The notes below the pieces were generated by a model. It ran no database searches. It worked only from the letters and a program-made list of their open reading frames with translations, and was not told where the DNA came from. From NCBI GenBank assembly GCA_937884385.1, contig CALGCW010000221.1, forward strand, positions 8,806 to 72,805: DNA of 64,000 bases. Reading direction: 5' to 3'. This DNA comes from an uncultured Clostridia bacterium (lineage in GTDB: Bacteria > Bacillota > Clostridia > Oscillospirales > CAG-272). Of the stretch, positions 60,473-64,000 are shown piece after piece. How positions within the stretch are numbered: the stretch's first letter is position 1; each line of letters opens with the position of its first letter. A program made the translations under genes and the position numbers.

Positions 60473-60913
60473 ATGAAACACGTTGATATATATACAGACG
60501 GCGCCTGCAGAGGGAATCCGGGCAAGGGCGGTTGGGGCGCTATCCTTGTTTACGGAAAGGTTGAAAAGGAGCTTTCGGGCGGTGAGCGTTCTACTACGAA
60601 CAACCGAATGGAACTAACTGCTGCAATCAAGGCTCTATCTGCTCTCAAGGAGAAATGTGAGGTCACACTGTATTCCGACTCTAAATATATGATCGATGCC
60701 CTCGAAAAAGGCTGGGCTATCGGCTGGAGAGACAAGGGTTGGAAAAAGGCAGATAAATCTCCTGCTCTGAATCCCGATCTATGGGAAAAGCTATTAAAGC
60801 TTGTTGAAAAACACAATATTAAATATGTTTGGGTAAAAGGTCATGCCGGACACTCGTATAACGAGCGATGCGATAAGCTTGCAACCGATTATGCCGATTC
60901 ATTCAAGGATTAA
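60473..60913 (+). CDS. rnhA: Ribonuclease HI
   Basis: 146 aa from the ATG at 60473 (CGGAG 5 nt upstream); the ATG at 60452 coincides with the transcription start. Active-site acids: [11 protein letters not shown] (D), NNRMELTAA (E), YSDSKYM (D) and [10 protein letters not shown] (D). The basic protrusion [17 protein letters not shown] is present as in E. coli RNase HI. It degrades the RNA strand of RNA-DNA hybrids. Confidence 0.96.
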   Translation: MKHVDIYTDGACRGNPGKGGWGAILVYGKVEKELSGGERSTTNNRMELTAAIKALSALKEKCEVTLYSDSKYMIDALEKGWAIGWRDKGWKKADKSPALNPDLWEKLLKLVEKHNIKYVWVKGHAGHSYNERCDKLATDYADSFKD

Positions 60914-60943
60914 AAAAGACCTGCAATTGCTTGCAGGTCTTTT
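60914..60943 (+). terminator. Bidirectional terminator of rnhA and the acyl-CoA synthetase
   Basis: A 13-bp perfect stem AAAAGACCTGCAA / TTGCAGGTCTTTT with loop TTGC. It lies between the two convergent stops. Confidence 0.9.
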
Positions 60944-60946
60944 GTA

Positions 60947-62668
60947 TTAGTCTATGACTCTGTTGATCTTAAATCTGACGATCTTCTTTGAGGTGTTCTT
61001 CTCGAATTCCTCATTTCTGATCTTAACTATCTGTACCTTCTTATAAGGTGCAGCTTTTTTATTGATATCGTTTACATTGTCCTTGAAGTACTTCTGCGCA
61101 TCCTCAATTCCGTGAGCCTTAAGACCGTCAAAGTCGGGGTAGATCTCCGCAACGATGCAGTCCTTGCTTGAGCCGTCAGCATTAAGTCCCTCATAAACAA
61201 CTACTTCATTTACACCGTAAATTCTTGAGATCTCTGTTTCGATCTCCTCAGGATATACGTTTTTACCGTTGGAAAGAATGATGAGGTTCTTGAGACGGCC
61301 TGTGATATAGATCCAACCTTCCTCGTCAAGTCTGCCGTAGTCACCCGTCTTGAAGTATCCTTCCTCGTCGAACGCCGCAGCAGTTGCTTCAGCATTTTTA
61401 TAGTATCCCATCATTACGTTGGGACCCTTTACGCAAATCTCACCTTCTCCGTTCTCGTCGGGATCAGCAATCTTAACAAGCTCACCGATAATAGGAGTTC
61501 CTACGCTTCCTGCCTTTCTGTATTCGTTTCTGTTGCAGGAGATAAGAGGCGCACACTCAGTAATACCGTATCCGTTGAGAATGGTAATACCAATTCCTTC
61601 GAATGTGTCAATGATATCTTGATTAAGTGCAGCACCGCCGCAGATGATCATCTCAAGCTTACCGCCAAAAGCACTTGTAACGCTTGCGAAAAGCTTTCTG
61701 CGCATATCGATTCCGACCTTGCGCATGCCGTTGCTTGCTTTGATCATGGTTCTGAGAAGCTTATCCTTACCTTGCTTCTCAGCAGTTGCCCAAATTCTCT
61801 TGTAGAAGGTTTCAACAAAGAGAGGAACGAGAATAAGATGGCTGGGCTGCTGCTCCTTAAGCTCGCTGAGTATGTATTTAAGTCCTGCTGAAATATAAAC
61901 CTCAGCACCCTGTGCATAGTGACCAACGAAGTTAACGGTAGAACCAAACGTGTGGTGAGGAGGCAATACGCAAAGTGTCTTGGGAGTTATCTGGAAGTTG
62001 TACATACCCTGAGTCATATCTGAAACGATATTGGTCTGAGTAAGCATTACGCCCTTTCCCTTGCCCGTCGTACCTGATGTGAATACGATGCTTGCAAGCT
62101 TGTCTGGGTCAAGATCATAATCGAAATACGTATTATCTCCACCCTCATAAAGCTTCTGACCGTTATGAACTATATCCTCAAGGATTTTAGCATCCTCAAC
62201 GATAGTTTCATTATTCATACAGATGAAGACGGGATGAATGTTAAGGTCTTCCTTGATCTTAACCATTTTATTGTCGATGACAGAGCTGTAGATAACAAAA
62301 TCACATTCAGCGGTTTCAATAATGCTTCTGATATCATCTGCAGGAAGCTCTTTATCGATCGGAACCGTAACTGCGCCTATGGACATCGTTGCATAATACG
62401 ATGTAACCCAATTATATGAAGCCTCACCGACTATGGCTACGTGCTTTTCTCTTACGCCTTCAGCTACGAGACCTGTGCCCATAGCAATGATATACTCTCT
62501 TGTTTCTGCAAATGTTTTCTTTGTAACTTCACTCTTGTGAGGATTTTCCTTAAATGAATAAGCAACTCGGTCAGGATACTTCTTTGCAACATTCTCAGTC
62601 ATTATTCTGAAATCCTTGAAAACCGTAGTCTCATACAAAGGATAATTCTTTTTTCTGTTAGAACCCAT
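60947..62668 (-). CDS. AMP-dependent acyl-CoA synthetase/ligase
   Basis: 573 aa, ANL superfamily. The ATP loop IVFTSGTTGKGKGVM (near 194-208), GYGITECAPLIS (near 328-339) and YFKTGDYGRLDEEGW with GRLKNLIILSNGKNVYPEEIE (near 425-460) are intact; the C-terminal Lys region KNTSKKIVRFK is present. The long-chain fatty-acid ligase type (FadD-like) is most likely; it could also be an acyl-ACP synthetase. It activates fatty acids through an acyl-AMP. RBS GGAGA. Confidence 0.88.
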   Translation of the reverse strand: MGSNRKKNYPLYETTVFKDFRIMTENVAKKYPDRVAYSFKENPHKSEVTKKTFAETREYIIAMGTGLVAEGVREKHVAIVGEASYNWVTSYYATMSIGAVTVPIDKELPADDIRSIIETAECDFVIYSSVIDNKMVKIKEDLNIHPVFICMNNETIVEDAKILEDIVHNGQKLYEGGDNTYFDYDLDPDKLASIVFTSGTTGKGKGVMLTQTNIVSDMTQGMYNFQITPKTLCVLPPHHTFGSTVNFVGHYAQGAEVYISAGLKYILSELKEQQPSHLILVPLFVETFYKRIWATAEKQGKDKLLRTMIKASNGMRKVGIDMRRKLFASVTSAFGGKLEMIICGGAALNQDIIDTFEGIGITILNGYGITECAPLISCNRNEYRKAGSVGTPIIGELVKIADPDENGEGEICVKGPNVMMGYYKNAEATAAAFDEEGYFKTGDYGRLDEEGWIYITGRLKNLIILSNGKNVYPEEIETEISRIYGVNEVVVYEGLNADGSSKDCIVAEIYPDFDGLKAHGIEDAQKYFKDNVNDINKKAAPYKKVQIVKIRNEEFEKNTSKKIVRFKINRVID

Positions 62669-62690
62669 TATCTTTTCTCCTTTTTAATAA

Positions 62691-64000
62691 TTAAAAACGT
62701 ACTTTTTCTTCGATATATGCTTTAAGGTCAGCAATAGGAAGTCTTATCTGGTCCATGGTGTCTCTATCTCTGATAGTCACGCAACCGTCATTCTCGGACT
62801 CAAAGTCATAAGTAATGCAAAGGGGTGTGCCAATTTCATCTTGGCGTCTATATCTCTTACCGATAGAGCCTGTTTCGTCAAAGTCAACGTTAAAGTATTT
62901 CGAAAGCTCACAGTAAACCTCGTCAGCCTTGTCAGAAAGCTTCTTGGACAAAGGAAGAACAGCCGCCTTTATAGGAGCAAGCGCGGGATGAATGCGAAGC
63001 ACTGTTCTGACATCATTCTTCTCTGCATCGATAACTTCTTCATCATATGCATCGCAAAGTACCGCGAGCACGCTTCTTTCAACACCGAGAGAAGGCTCGA
63101 TAACGTAGGGTGTATATCTTTCGTTTGTCTCGGGATCAAAGTATGTGAGATCCTTTTTGGATTCATTTTGATGCTGTGTAAGGTCGTAATCAGTTCTGTC
63201 AGCAACACCCCAAAGCTCGCCCCAACCGAATGGGAACAAGAATTCAAAGTCAGTTGTTGCCTTGGAATAGAAGCAAAGCTCCTCGGGATCGTGGTCGCGA
63301 AGTCTGAGATTTTCGTCCTTGAGACCGATATCAAGCAACCACTGGTGGCAGAAGTTTCTCCAATATGCGAACCATTCAAGATCAGTGCCGGGCTTGCAGA
63401 AGAATTCAAGCTCCATCTGCTCAAATTCTCTTACTCGGAAAATAAAGTTTCCGGGAGTGATCTCGTTTCTGAATGACTTACCTATCTGACCTATACCAAA
63501 TGGCAGCTTCTTACGTGTAGTTCTCTGTACGTTAACAAAGTTAGTAAAAATACCCTGTGCAGTTTCGGGTCGAAGATAAACTGTGTTCTTGGAATCCTCC
63601 GTTACACCCTGAAAGGTCTTAAACATAAGATTGAACTGACGGATATCAGTAAAGTTATGCTTCTTACAAGTAGGACAAGGAATATTATTGTCCTCAACGA
63701 AAGCCTTGAGCTCTGCCTGTGAGAACGCATCGATGGGCTTTTCAAGCGTGTGACCTGTTTCAGCACACCAATCCTCAATAAGCTTGTCAGCGCGGAATCT
63801 TTCGTGACATTCACGGCAGTCCATCATGGGATCGGAAAATCCTGCCAGGTGACCTGAAGCGACCCAAGTTTGAGGGTTCATAAGAATTGCTGCGTCAAGA
63901 CCGACGTTATACTTGTTTTCTTGAACGAATTTTTTCCACCAAGCGCGCTTGATGTTGTTTTTAACTTCAACACCGATAGGGCCGTAGTCCCAAGTGTTGC
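62691..64000 (-). CDS. glyS: Glycyl-tRNA synthetase, dimeric type, N-terminus cut off
   Basis: The frame stays open to the right edge; about 436 residues are visible, lacking perhaps 25-30 at the start. The visible N-terminal part reads [23 protein letters not shown], and [18 protein letters not shown] follows. Cys pairs CRECHERF and CPTCKKH form the insert zinc site. Class II motif 2 ([26 protein letters not shown], split: [11 protein letters not shown] and [14 protein letters not shown]) and motif 3 ([14 protein letters not shown]) are intact. It charges tRNA-Gly; the alpha2 form replaces the alpha2beta2 glyQS of many bacteria. It is 22 nt upstream of the ligase gene. Confidence 0.96.
   Translation of the reverse strand, partial: NTWDYGPIGVEVKNNIKRAWWKKFVQENKYNVGLDAAILMNPQTWVASGHLAGFSDPMMDCRECHERFRADKLIEDWCAETGHTLEKPIDAFSQAELKAFVEDNNIPCPTCKKHNFTDIRQFNLMFKTFQGVTEDSKNTVYLRPETAQGIFTNFVNVQRTTRKKLPFGIGQIGKSFRNEITPGNFIFRVREFEQMELEFFCKPGTDLEWFAYWRNFCHQWLLDIGLKDENLRLRDHDPEELCFYSKATTDFEFLFPFGWGELWGVADRTDYDLTQHQNESKKDLTYFDPETNERYTPYVIEPSLGVERSVLAVLCDAYDEEVIDAEKNDVRTVLRIHPALAPIKAAVLPLSKKLSDKADEVYCELSKYFNVDFDETGSIGKRYRRQDEIGTPLCITYDFESENDGCVTIRDRDTMDQIRLPIADLKAYIEEKVRF

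Overview
The window reads as chromosomal DNA of an anaerobic, Gram-positive Clostridia-type Firmicute, probably an uncultured gut lineage. The evidence is low G+C by eye (roughly 40%), AGGAGG-type ribosome binding sites, sigma-A-like promoters nearly all with a 17-bp spacer, and marker genes: a yabN/hup/yabO/yabP/yabQ/divIC sporulation-era cluster, ireB, cdaA-cdaR, hemZ, a dimeric-type glyS and a nusB-xseAB-ispA-tlyA-nadK-argR-recN operon. No phage, insertion sequence or CRISPR array is visible. Genus-level placement cannot be made from the sequence alone.

Layout. 1-361: 3' end of a SpoU-type RNA methylase. 385-5870 (minus): sugar metabolism (galM, galE, a sugar-phosphate nucleotidyltransferase) with HAD, GNAT and NUDIX housekeeping genes, and ymdB. 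6018-6108: tRNA-Ser(CGA). 6159-8775 (minus): three-gene ABC-2 export system. 8902-9145 (minus): a promoter, a long imperfect hairpin and a terminator that together look like an unannotated ~209-nt RNA gene. 9190-14429 (minus): MFS transporter, orphan pseudopilin, cytidylate-kinase-like protein, small P-loop protein, pgi. 14502-18337 (minus): hup, yabO, yabP, yabQ, divIC, trxB-like and dacF, with a hairpin that buries the dacF start codon. 18539-31488 (minus): one tightly packed 13-kb operon that begins with the c-di-AMP synthase cdaA and runs through cdaR, an FAD oxidoreductase, recJ, relA, dtd, hemZ, an amidohydrolase, a SpoVB-like flippase and mazG. 31699-41803 (minus): yebC, then the nusB-to-argS operon.

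At 41804-42044 transcription diverges. Plus-strand genes follow: ireB-ribF-S11 peptidase-like, tRNA-Trp, a G+C-rich mosaic of small hairpins (44769-44935), a hypothetical gene, a FliB-like protein, and a methionine unit of metF, a stand-alone MetH reactivation domain and MetH core. This unit converges on a cysteine synthase. Next come an SGNH hydrolase with a DUF4358-like partner, then minus-strand uvrA, uvrB and a SanA/YdcF protein. After these is a pair of COG0523 metal-type GTPases: one is fused to a YcgQ-like C-terminal domain, the other carries a His-rich loop. They are divergent from rnhA. Finally come an acyl-CoA synthetase and a truncated glyS.

Most of the window is core housekeeping in well-known gene orders. 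The parts that known gene families do not explain are the putative structured RNA at 8902-9110, the start-codon hairpin of dacF, the hairpin mosaic after tRNA-Trp, the COG0523-YcgQ fusion, and an S11-family protein whose second and third active-site motifs are altered.
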